A stretch of 13,551 nucleotides of DNA from Equibacterium sp963662035. GTDB lineage: Bacteria; Bacteroidota; Bacteroidia; Bacteroidales; UBA932. Numbering within the stretch: the stretch's first letter is position 1; each line of letters starts with the position of its first letter. Of the stretch, positions 7,735 to 13,551 are shown piece by piece. A model generated the notes under the pieces. That model saw only the letters and a list, made by a program, of their open reading frames with translations. It was not told the DNA's origin and ran no database searches. Position numbers and translations under genes: made by a program. The stretch covers positions 1-13,551 of the forward strand of contig CAVLDO010000027.1 of the NCBI GenBank assembly GCA_963662035.1, given 5' to 3'.

Positions 7735-9024
7735 ATGAAAAAGTTTAGTTTGACCGTTGTGCTGGCGCTTGTCAGCATATTTTGTGCCACCAGTCTTGGG
7801 GCACAGTCGCTCCGCGAGGAGTTTGAGAAGCTGCCCTCTGTCCGCAAGGTAGAGGTGCTTGACAAAGGTGAATTCAGCGAGAAATATCTGCTGTGGTTCG
7901 AGCAGCCAGTCAGCTACAGAGACCCAGGCAAGGGAACATTCCTGCAGAGGGTCTTCGTGGGCAACGTGTGCCGCGACTCATCCACGGTGATTGTGGCGGA
8001 GGGCTACAATGCCGACTACGCATCCCGCTCCCGCTATCGCGAAGAGCTCTCGCGCATCTTCAACCTGAACAATGTGGTGGTGGAGCACCGCTTCTTCGCC
8101 CCTTCCGCGCCGGAAGAGTTAGACTGGAAATATCTCACCGCGCACAACGAGGCGCGCGACCTGCACCGCATCGTTTCCGAGCTCAAGAGCATCTACCCAT
8201 CAAAGTGGATCTCCACCGGCATCAGCAAGGGCGGGCAGAACTGCACTATTTTCCGCGCCTTCTATCCCGAGGATGTGGACATCACCGTGGCTTATGTGGG
8301 GCCCTTCTGCCGGGCGGTGGAAGACGGTCGCCACGAACCTTTCCTGGCCAGCAACGGCTCCTGCGAGGCCGACCGCGATGCGATACGGGGCTTTCAGGAG
8401 GAGTTCCTGCGCCGGCGGGAGACTCTGCAGCCCAAGCTCGATTCGCTGTGCAAGGCCAACGGATACACCTTCCGCATACCCATCAGCGAAGTCTATGACT
8501 TCTGTGCGCTGGAGTTCTCGTTCGCTTTCTGGCAGTGGGGGACGCCTGTCTCGACCATTCCTGCAAAAGACGCCGGCGACGAAGAGTATCTCAACTATAT
8601 GTGCACCGTGAGCGGTCCCGACTATTGGCAGAGGGAGAATCCTCACCTGCCCTTCTTTGTGATGGCGGCCAAAGAGCTGGGTTATTACGGCTATGATGTC
8701 GAGCCCTTCAAAGACCTGCTGACCATCGGGAGCGCGGAGGGCTATCTGCACCGCATATTCCTTCCCGATGATGCCAAGGACATCAAGTTTGACAAGCGGC
8801 TGAGCCGCAAGATGGAGCGCTTTCTCAAGCACAACAAGTGCGACATCGTGTTCATCTACGGCGAGTACGACCCCTGGAGTGCAGCCCGCGCAGGCGACAG
8901 ACATTCAGGCTCCAACTACATCTTTATCCAGCCCGGCGGCAGCCACCGCGCCCGCATAGGCACATTTGACCAGGAAAAACAGAAAGAAATCAAGGGTATT
9001 ATCGCGGGATGGCTTTACGAGTAG
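7735..9024 (+). CDS. Secreted serine peptidase, S37 (PS-10) / S28-like family
   Basis: Predicted exported serine peptidase of 429 aa. MKKFSLTVVLALVSIFCATSLGAQ is a signal peptide with cleavage near residue 23. The mature protein shows an alpha/beta-hydrolase layout: VIVAEGYNA (85-93), VVVEHRFF (114-121), the nucleophile elbow STGISKGGQ with Ser164, an acid in YGEYDPWSA (Asp379) and GGSHRARI with His404. This order and spacing match the S37 family (tripeptidyl aminopeptidase type), which Bacteroidota annotations often list as S28. A role in trimming peptides in the periplasm or outside is likely. It is a single gene on the plus strand, divergent from the porin cluster and closed by a hairpin terminator. 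Its own promoter is not obvious; a weak TTTG at 7688-7691 with a poor -7 box is the best I see. Confidence 0.82.
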   Translation: MKKFSLTVVLALVSIFCATSLGAQSLREEFEKLPSVRKVEVLDKGEFSEKYLLWFEQPVSYRDPGKGTFLQRVFVGNVCRDSSTVIVAEGYNADYASRSRYREELSRIFNLNNVVVEHRFFAPSAPEELDWKYLTAHNEARDLHRIVSELKSIYPSKWISTGISKGGQNCTIFRAFYPEDVDITVAYVGPFCRAVEDGRHEPFLASNGSCEADRDAIRGFQEEFLRRRETLQPKLDSLCKANGYTFRIPISEVYDFCALEFSFAFWQWGTPVSTIPAKDAGDEEYLNYMCTVSGPDYWQRENPHLPFFVMAAKELGYYGYDVEPFKDLLTIGSAEGYLHRIFLPDDAKDIKFDKRLSRKMERFLKHNKCDIVFIYGEYDPWSAARAGDRHSGSNYIFIQPGGSHRARIGTFDQEKQKEIKGIIAGWLYE

Positions 9025-9049
9025 TCAAAAGATTCGGAAAATGAAAAAA

Positions 9050-9075
9050 GGCGGCTTTTCAGCCGTCTTTTTTTT
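9050..9075. terminator. Hairpin terminator between peptidase gene and tRNA, usable from both sides
   Basis: The stem GGCGGCT (9050-9056) pairs with AGCCGTC (9061-9067) around a TTTC loop, with one G-U pair, and is followed on the plus strand by eight T (9068-9075). On the minus strand the same stem has one A-C mismatch and is followed by six T (from the A run 9044-9049). It therefore serves the plus-strand peptidase gene best but can also stop minus-strand tRNA transcription. Confidence 0.85.
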
Positions 9076-9076
9076 G

Positions 9077-9150
9077 TCGGGAAGAGGTGACTCGAACACC
9101 CGACCTCTGCGTCCCGAACGCAGCGCGCTAGCCAACTGCGCCACTTCCCG
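9077..9150 (-). tRNA. tRNA-Pro (anticodon CGG)
   Basis: The minus strand folds as a full cloverleaf. The acceptor stem CGGGAAG pairs with CTTCCCG with discriminator A at 9077; the D arm is GCGCAGTTGGCTAGCGC. The anticodon stem CTGCG/CGCAG encloses the loop TTCGGGA, giving anticodon CGG (codon CCG). The T arm is GGTCGGGTGTTCGAGTCACC-like, with the invariant TTCGA. The 3' CCA is not encoded. It lies 44 bp downstream of the cystatin-like gene on the same strand and has its own promoter box. Confidence 0.96.
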
Positions 9151-9161
9151 ATTCGGGATTG

Positions 9162-9169
9162 CAAAGATA
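9162..9169 (-). promoter_or_regulatory. -7 promoter box of tRNA-Pro
   Basis: Minus-strand TATCTTTG matches TAnnTTTG exactly and ends 11 bp before the mature tRNA 5' end, placing transcription start a few bases upstream of the tRNA. The -33 region is weak (TATG at about 18 bp spacing). This promoter sits in the 44-bp gap after the cystatin-like gene. Confidence 0.55.
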
Positions 9170-9194
9170 GCAATGTTTTCGTAAATACATAATT

Positions 9195-9527
9195 TTAATG
9201 GGGATAATCCTTGCCGTCGATACTCGATATGCGAGCCTCTCCCTGTCCGGGAAGCGGCTCGTAAACAATGACCTCCACTCTCTTTTTATTGCTGTCGACA
9301 CATTCATAGCGATAGTTCGTTCCGGCCACAACCTGGCGGGAAACCTTGAGAGGTTTCAACTGCAAGTCAGCGTGCAAAAGAACGACCGCCTTGAAGAGCG
9401 AATCTTCTTCTGCAGTAAGTTTTGTGCTCTTGTCGAATGCACCCGTCATTTGAATCTTTGTATTGCCGGCGCACGATGCAAAGCCGATGATTATGGCGGC
9501 CGCCAATATCTTTGATTTGTTGTTCAT
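9195..9527 (-). CDS. Small lipoprotein with stefin-type cystatin domain
   Basis: Protein of 110 aa. An N-terminal hydrophobic segment ends in the lipobox-like FASC with Cys19, so it is probably lipid-anchored; there is no acidic surface-export signal after the Cys. The mature part shows the hallmarks of cystatins, inhibitors of papain-type cysteine proteases: an N-terminal Gly-containing segment TGAFDKSTKLTAEE (28-41), the first binding hairpin QVVAGTNY (65-72, consensus QxVxG) and a second hairpin PLPGQGE about 22 residues later. As I remember them, human stefins share QVVAGTNY, stefin A has SLPGQNE and stefin B has a similar N-terminal GAxxxTxxxTAE pattern. It follows the anti-sigma gene by 24 bp, so it is probably the last gene of the sigma operon. 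Fold is well supported; actual inhibitory activity is inference. Confidence 0.78.
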   Translation of the reverse strand: MNNKSKILAAAIIIGFASCAGNTKIQMTGAFDKSTKLTAEEDSLFKAVVLLHADLQLKPLKVSRQVVAGTNYRYECVDSNKKRVEVIVYEPLPGQGEARISSIDGKDYPH

Positions 9528-9551
9528 TGAGTGTGTCTTATTTAATATTCG

Positions 9552-10874
9552 TTATTTACCTATAGCATATCTTACGCCCACGTTGAAATTAAAATTCAGC
9601 GGCTTCTCCTTGTAGATGGTTTGCAGCGGGCTTCTGTCGTCGAAATAAAAGTTCACGCCCGGCTCCGCATAGATGCCTATATTGTCAAGCACGTCAAGCT
9701 GCACGCCGAGAGCCGCCCCTACAGACATTTGCAGAGGTCTATAGTCTATGCCAAGCCGCTCTGTCTTCTTTGTCGTATTGGTGAGAACATACTCCTTGGT
9801 GACATCCCCTGATACGCATTTCTCTACAAGCACGCCCGCCGAGCCATATAGCTTGAGCCTTCCGTATGAGCAGGCATTATATTTCAGATTGACCGGTATT
9901 CCCAGATAATTCAGTTTTTGCTCGCCAATAAAGTAGTTTTCTTTTGTCCCGTCTTTCATATCTGAACACAGACGCGTAAATGTCAGTCCGCTTTCAATGC
10001 TCCAATGCTCATTAAATGCATATTCCGCTTTGAGAGCTACACGCACGGGCAAACGGTGTGTGTATTCAGTCTTCACATCCCGGCCCTGATTGTAGATGGT
10101 GATGCCAATCATCGGGTCGTCTTCCCAATCGGAGCCGTCCGCTCCGGCGGCAACGACGGGGTATCCGGTAGATGTTATGGTCCTTGACGCACCCGTCGCT
10201 CCGGTTGCACTTGTACTTACCATCCAACGGGACGATGCGGATGCAGATGCACTGCGCCTTGCTTCGGCTTTAAGAGGATAAGCGGTGCCCTTGTCTCGTG
10301 CCGCCGTGTTTTCCTTACCGCCGGCCGCATCAGTCTGCCTCGGGCCATCCGCGTCTGCCTCCCCTATGTTGCCTGTCGCCGTTTTCAAAGTGTTTAGGGC
10401 ATCCGCATATAGCAGGGTTGCGGATGCTGGTGCTGGTGCGGGTGCTGGTGCGGGCGCGGGCGCGACCGTATCGAATGCCGGTTTGCTTGCCGGTTTGCTT
10501 GCCGTAGACGTCCTCTGCTGCATCGTAGTTTCGACCTCCGATATATCGTTGCCTGCGTCGGCAGCAATGGAGCTGTTGCCAGAGGGCTTTGCCGCCGCAC
10601 GGTCTGTCTGTACTTTCGCTATTTCAGATGGCTTCTGCCCGATTTGCGCATATTCGCAATATATTGCATAACCTGCAAGCAGAACGGCACTTGAGGCTGC
10701 CGCTACATACGCGATGCGCCTCAAATTGCCGGCCCCAGAAGATTTACCGCCGCGCCTATAGCCACCATTCACATCTGCCATCTCCTTGCGGATGTCCTCC
10801 AACAGCCCCTGCGGCTCATCCTTCTGATAACTTCCCAGGCGGTCGTGCAAGTCTTTTTGCCAATTGTTTTTCAT
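9552..10874 (-). CDS. Dual-membrane-spanning anti-sigma protein (Dma-like) with outer-membrane barrel
   Basis: Protein of 440 aa with an unusual layout. Residues 1-52 are a charged cytoplasmic head (W5, LGSYQKDEPQGLLEDI), 53-73 one transmembrane helix preceded by RR, and about 74-254 a long low-complexity Ala/Pro/Ser/Thr/Gly linker including a (PA)n tract at 138-150. Residues about 265-440 form a PorT/OmpW-like beta-barrel (ALKAEYAFNEHWSIESGLTFT, LNYLGIPVNLKY, final NFNFNVGVRYAIG). There is no cleavable signal peptide. This matches the Dma family described in Bacteroides thetaiotaomicron, where one chain crosses both membranes and holds an ECF sigma factor. It starts 3 bp after the sigma gene stop, which supports anti-sigma function. 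Ordinary annotation would call it 'porin family' or 'outer membrane beta-barrel protein'. The external signal is unknown. Confidence 0.82.
   Translation of the reverse strand: MKNNWQKDLHDRLGSYQKDEPQGLLEDIRKEMADVNGGYRRGGKSSGAGNLRRIAYVAAASSAVLLAGYAIYCEYAQIGQKPSEIAKVQTDRAAAKPSGNSSIAADAGNDISEVETTMQQRTSTASKPASKPAFDTVAPAPAPAPAPAPASATLLYADALNTLKTATGNIGEADADGPRQTDAAGGKENTAARDKGTAYPLKAEARRSASASASSRWMVSTSATGATGASRTITSTGYPVVAAGADGSDWEDDPMIGITIYNQGRDVKTEYTHRLPVRVALKAEYAFNEHWSIESGLTFTRLCSDMKDGTKENYFIGEQKLNYLGIPVNLKYNACSYGRLKLYGSAGVLVEKCVSGDVTKEYVLTNTTKKTERLGIDYRPLQMSVGAALGVQLDVLDNIGIYAEPGVNFYFDDRSPLQTIYKEKPLNFNFNVGVRYAIGK
10426..10464 (-). repeat. Tandem 6-bp repeat encoding the Pro-Ala linker tract
   Basis: Six hexamers of the form GC[TG]GG[TC] plus a half unit (plus-strand reading) encode an alternating Pro-Ala stretch in the Dma-like protein. 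Gain or loss of whole 6-bp units keeps the frame and changes linker length by two residues. Confidence 0.85.
10477..10500 (-). repeat. Perfect 12-bp direct repeat in the anti-sigma linker
   Basis: GCCGGTTTGCTT occurs twice back to back (10477-10488 and 10489-10500), followed by a further GCC. It encodes the duplicated SKPASKPA segment. It lies just beside the Pro-Ala hexamer repeat, so the linker has grown by at least two separate duplications. Confidence 0.85.
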
Positions 10875-10877
10875 AAG

Positions 10878-11453
10878 TCAAATGGAATTGATGGTTCTGT
10901 ATTGCATTATCTTCTGGGCCAGCATCGCCTTGGCTTTGTGCAGTTGTGAGGCCGACGTGCTCTCCTTTATGCCAAGCAGAGATGCTATCTCCTTGTGGCT
11001 TTTGTCATCGATGACATAGAGATTGAACACGGTGCGGTATCCATCGGGCAATTCACGTATGAACCGGTACAGCACATCGGTCGGTATATCCTCCGTCTCC
11101 ATGCTGTCGCCGTCTGCAATATTGATATCCGCCTTGTCAATACTGGCAAAAGACAACCGGCTGCTGTGGCGGACAAACTTCAGCGTCTCATTGAGCGTAA
11201 TCTTTGCCATCCAGGCTTTCAACGACCCCACACCCCGATATGTAAAACGGTCCAGGGAAGAGAAGATCTTGATGAACGACTCCTGCAGTACATCCTTTAT
11301 ATCCTCATCTTCTGCAATGTAGCGAGAGCAAAGGGCGGACAGGTATCGCACATACCTGTGATAAATCCACTCGGTGGCAACGCTGTCGCCATCGAGCGCT
11401 TTTCGCAGAATACGTTTCTCTTCTGTCTCTTTTCCGAATGTTATGCCGAACAT
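10878..11453 (-). CDS. ECF-family RNA polymerase sigma factor
   Basis: Sigma-70 group IV factor of 191 aa. Region 2 spans about residues 21-95 (DEDIKDVLQESFIKIFSSLDRF for core binding and -10 recognition, then LKAWMAKITLNETLKFVR). A short acidic linker follows at 105-123. Region 4 spans about 124-180, with IRELPDGYRTVFNLYVIDD and the helix-turn-helix SHKEIASLLGIKESTSASQL for -35 recognition. Its stop is 3 bp before the start of the Dma-like anti-sigma gene, the usual arrangement for a sigma/anti-sigma pair. In the Dma system of Bacteroides the partner sigma belongs to the ECF21 group; membership here is likely but not tested. No TAnnTTTG box lies just upstream, so it is read from the NigD-side promoter or from its own sigma-dependent promoter. 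Confidence 0.93.
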   Translation of the reverse strand: MFGITFGKETEEKRILRKALDGDSVATEWIYHRYVRYLSALCSRYIAEDEDIKDVLQESFIKIFSSLDRFTYRGVGSLKAWMAKITLNETLKFVRHSSRLSFASIDKADINIADGDSMETEDIPTDVLYRFIRELPDGYRTVFNLYVIDDKSHKEIASLLGIKESTSASQLHKAKAMLAQKIMQYRTINSI

Positions 11454-11463
11454 AATGGATATA

Positions 11464-11515
11464 GGTCAAAAGCTCCGGATGACCTTCTTGGCACAGTTTA
11501 ATTGTCGAGTACTCG
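11464..11515. promoter_or_regulatory. Leader of the sigma gene with two inverted repeats (possible operator or hairpin)
   Basis: The 69-bp gap between the NigD-like stop and the sigma start holds a perfect 10-bp palindrome CGAGTACTCG (11506-11515) and an inverted repeat GGTCA-N11-TGACC (11464-11468 / 11480-11484). The second lies just before the sigma start codon and could form a weak leader hairpin. No terminator T-run follows, so read-through from the NigD-like gene is plausible. Function is unproven. Confidence 0.3.
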
Positions 11516-11522
11516 CATTGCG

Positions 11523-12266
11523 TTAAATAAAAATCTTCAGAAATTCCTGTCCGGACGAGGGCGCTGCGTCACAGGAGATTGAGGTGACAGGGTGCATCTT
11601 GAGCTGCAGCTCGGCTGATTTTTTACCACTGAACGACAGCCAATTGAGTTTTATCTTCACTTCTTTGGGATGCTCCTCCCATAATGAGTTAAGGTCAAAG
11701 GAGACAAGTGCATCGCCCAAATTTCCATAGGTCTCTCCCATAGCATTATGCCGGATATCGAACTCATAAACATTATCAGCATTTACACCGCTCACAAGAT
11801 TAATGGTATGCTTGGCAGAGCCTCCCCATAATGTGCGTATGCGAAGCGTGAGGTAGCCATCCTCGGCGACTGTCACCCAATCTTTTACAATTTCTATAGG
11901 ATCATTCCCAAACAGCGTCTCATCCTCGGAGCCCTTCGATGCCACAGGTTGTTTCGTAAGAATACTGTCAATCCAGTTTACATACACACGCTGCTTGCCA
12001 TCAACTTTGAGGCTTTCTTCTATAGTATAATTCACTAAAGCCCGCACATTCTTATCTCCAAAAGGCGAGGCTTTCATATTGGTCGCTACAAGCAGTGTCG
12101 ATTCGTCAAGCTGCATAAAAAATTCTTCAGAAGAAGTAGGATACACCGTTACCAATGCAGTAGCGCGATTCATCACTGCATCGTGATCAGAAAGATCGCA
12201 TGAATTCAAGAAGAATGCACAGGCAGACAAGCCTATTGCCAAAATTGCTTTGTTTACAATTTTCAT
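11523..12266 (-). CDS. NigD-like lipoprotein
   Basis: Protein of 247 aa with a lipoprotein signal sequence ending LNSC (Cys23). The mature part begins DLSDHDAVMNR and shows two beta-rich halves: an OB-like N-terminal part (ALVTVYPTSSEEFFMQLDESTLLVATN, RALVNYTIEE, KQRVYVNWIDSI) and an Ig-like C-terminal part (GYLTLRIRTLW, HTINLVSG, ALVSFDLNSLWEE, VKIKLNWLSFSG). This is the pattern of the NigD_N/NigD_C family, restricted to Bacteroidota and of unknown molecular function. It is the first gene after the rRNA operon and lies 69 bp upstream of the ECF sigma gene on the same strand, so it probably shares its transcript or regulon. I place it in the family by motif pattern and length without a profile search. 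Confidence 0.8.
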   Translation of the reverse strand: MKIVNKAILAIGLSACAFFLNSCDLSDHDAVMNRATALVTVYPTSSEEFFMQLDESTLLVATNMKASPFGDKNVRALVNYTIEESLKVDGKQRVYVNWIDSILTKQPVASKGSEDETLFGNDPIEIVKDWVTVAEDGYLTLRIRTLWGGSAKHTINLVSGVNADNVYEFDIRHNAMGETYGNLGDALVSFDLNSLWEEHPKEVKIKLNWLSFSGKKSAELQLKMHPVTSISCDAAPSSGQEFLKIFI

Positions 12267-12325
12267 AATCTTTGCTTATTTGTTTTTTGTCCCTTAAATC
12301 AGACTCACGGCAGAATCTTGCCTGT

Positions 12326-12357
12326 AAAAAGTATTTTTATTTAAGCCCACAAACAAA
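12326..12357 (-). promoter_or_regulatory. Promoter of the NigD-sigma-Dma-cystatin operon
   Basis: On the minus strand TTTG (12354-12357) is followed after exactly 20 bp by TACTTTTT (12326-12333), close to the Bacteroidota TTTG-N20-TAnnTTTG promoter (one mismatch in the -7 box). The -33 element overlaps the T-run of the rRNA terminator. A start near 12320 would leave a leader of about 53 nt before the NigD-like ATG. Confidence 0.5.
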
Positions 12358-12388
12358 AAAAGTCCCGGCTGAACATTCAGCCGGGACT
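12354..12388 (-). terminator. Terminator of the rRNA operon
   Basis: A near-perfect hairpin AGTCCCGGCTGAA / TTCAGCCGGGACT (12361-12373 and 12376-12388) with a tiny loop is followed, on the minus strand, by seven T (complement of 12355-12361) just past the 5S gene. The strong GC stem and T-run mark the end of the 23S-5S transcript. A run of T after the stem in the plus direction is shorter (four). Confidence 0.9.
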
Positions 12389-12396
12389 TTTGGAAG

Positions 12397-12505
12397 GTGG
12401 CGGCTACCTACTCTCCCACATGGTATCGCAGTACCATCGGCGCAAGCGAGCTTAACTTCTCTGTTCGGGATGGGAAGAGGTGGATCCTCGCCGCTATAAC
12501 CGCCT
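12397..12505 (-). rRNA. rrf: 5S ribosomal RNA
   Basis: The minus strand reads GGCGGTTATAGCGGCGAGG, then CACCTCTTCCCATCCCGAACAG-type sequence with AGAAGTTAAGC, GATGGTACTGC and a terminal GGGAGAGTAGGTAGCCGCC. The two ends pair to form helix I (GGCGGTTAT with GTAGCCGCC). Length of about 109 nt is normal for Bacteroidota. The exact ends are estimated within a few bases. It is followed by the operon terminator. Confidence 0.95.
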
Positions 12506-12592
12506 TATCTTGTGCAGCGGAAAGGTTTCACCCCTTTTCGCCGCTATGTCTTTGAGAGAGAATCCGAGGCTTACACTCGAAGTTTTTGCTTG
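12506..12592 (-). other. 23S-5S internal transcribed spacer
   Basis: About 87 bp between the estimated 23S 3' end and the 5S 5' end. It holds no tRNA and no coding signal. Short complementary stretches (CGAAG near 12579 and 12597) probably belong to processing stems. Confidence 0.75.

Positions 12593-13551
<959 letters not shown>

Noticed and set aside
9146..9158. TCCCG-ATT-CGGGA inverted repeat at the tRNA 5' end as an integration (att) site or regulatory hairpin
   Set aside because: Only 5 bp long and created by the acceptor-stem sequence; no duplicated tRNA end, integrase or mobile-element gene is present.

Overview
The window comes from a member of the Bacteroidales with a fairly GC-rich genome. 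Support comes from a Porin_10-type outer-membrane barrel, a NigD-like lipoprotein, a kinase-RapZ C-domain fusion, an ECF sigma factor paired with a membrane-to-membrane anti-sigma protein, promoter boxes of the Bacteroidota type (TAnnTTTG) and few purine-rich ribosome-binding sites. The GC level would fit an Alistipes/Rikenellaceae-like organism, but the genus is a guess.

Layout, left to right. (1) 1-867, minus: first half of the PEP carboxykinase gene pckA, cut by the window edge. (2) 985-7670, minus: a tight five-gene cell-envelope cluster, in transcription order a Porin_10 barrel, a MltF-like lytic transglycosylase, a LolC/E-type FtsX permease, an AmgK-like sugar kinase fused to a RapZ C-terminal domain, and a MurU-like nucleotidyltransferase. 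Neighbouring genes overlap by 1-11 bp or are 12 bp apart. (3) 7735-9024, plus: a secreted S37-type serine peptidase ending in a strong hairpin. (4) 9077-9150, minus: tRNA-Pro(CGG) with its own promoter box. (5) 9195-12266, minus: NigD-like lipoprotein, ECF sigma factor, dual-membrane-spanning anti-sigma (Dma-like) protein, and a small lipoprotein that looks like a stefin-type cystatin. (6) 12354-13551, minus: rRNA terminator, 5S rRNA and the 3' part of 23S rRNA.

How the genes may work together. The envelope cluster fits peptidoglycan turnover and sugar salvage: the transglycosylase releases anhydro-muropeptides, and the AmgK/MurU pair can turn recovered MurNAc into UDP-MurNAc without de novo synthesis. 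The RapZ domain, known elsewhere to bind glucosamine-6-phosphate, may let the kinase sense amino-sugar supply.

The sigma/anti-sigma operon is the most interesting part. The anti-sigma protein has a short cytoplasmic head, one inner-membrane helix, a long Ala/Pro/Ser/Thr-rich linker and a C-terminal outer-membrane barrel, so it could carry an outer-membrane signal straight to the sigma factor. The same transcript appears to encode a lipoprotein with the two cysteine-protease-binding loops of animal stefins. A stefin-like inhibitor in a Dma-type operon is, to my knowledge, undescribed.
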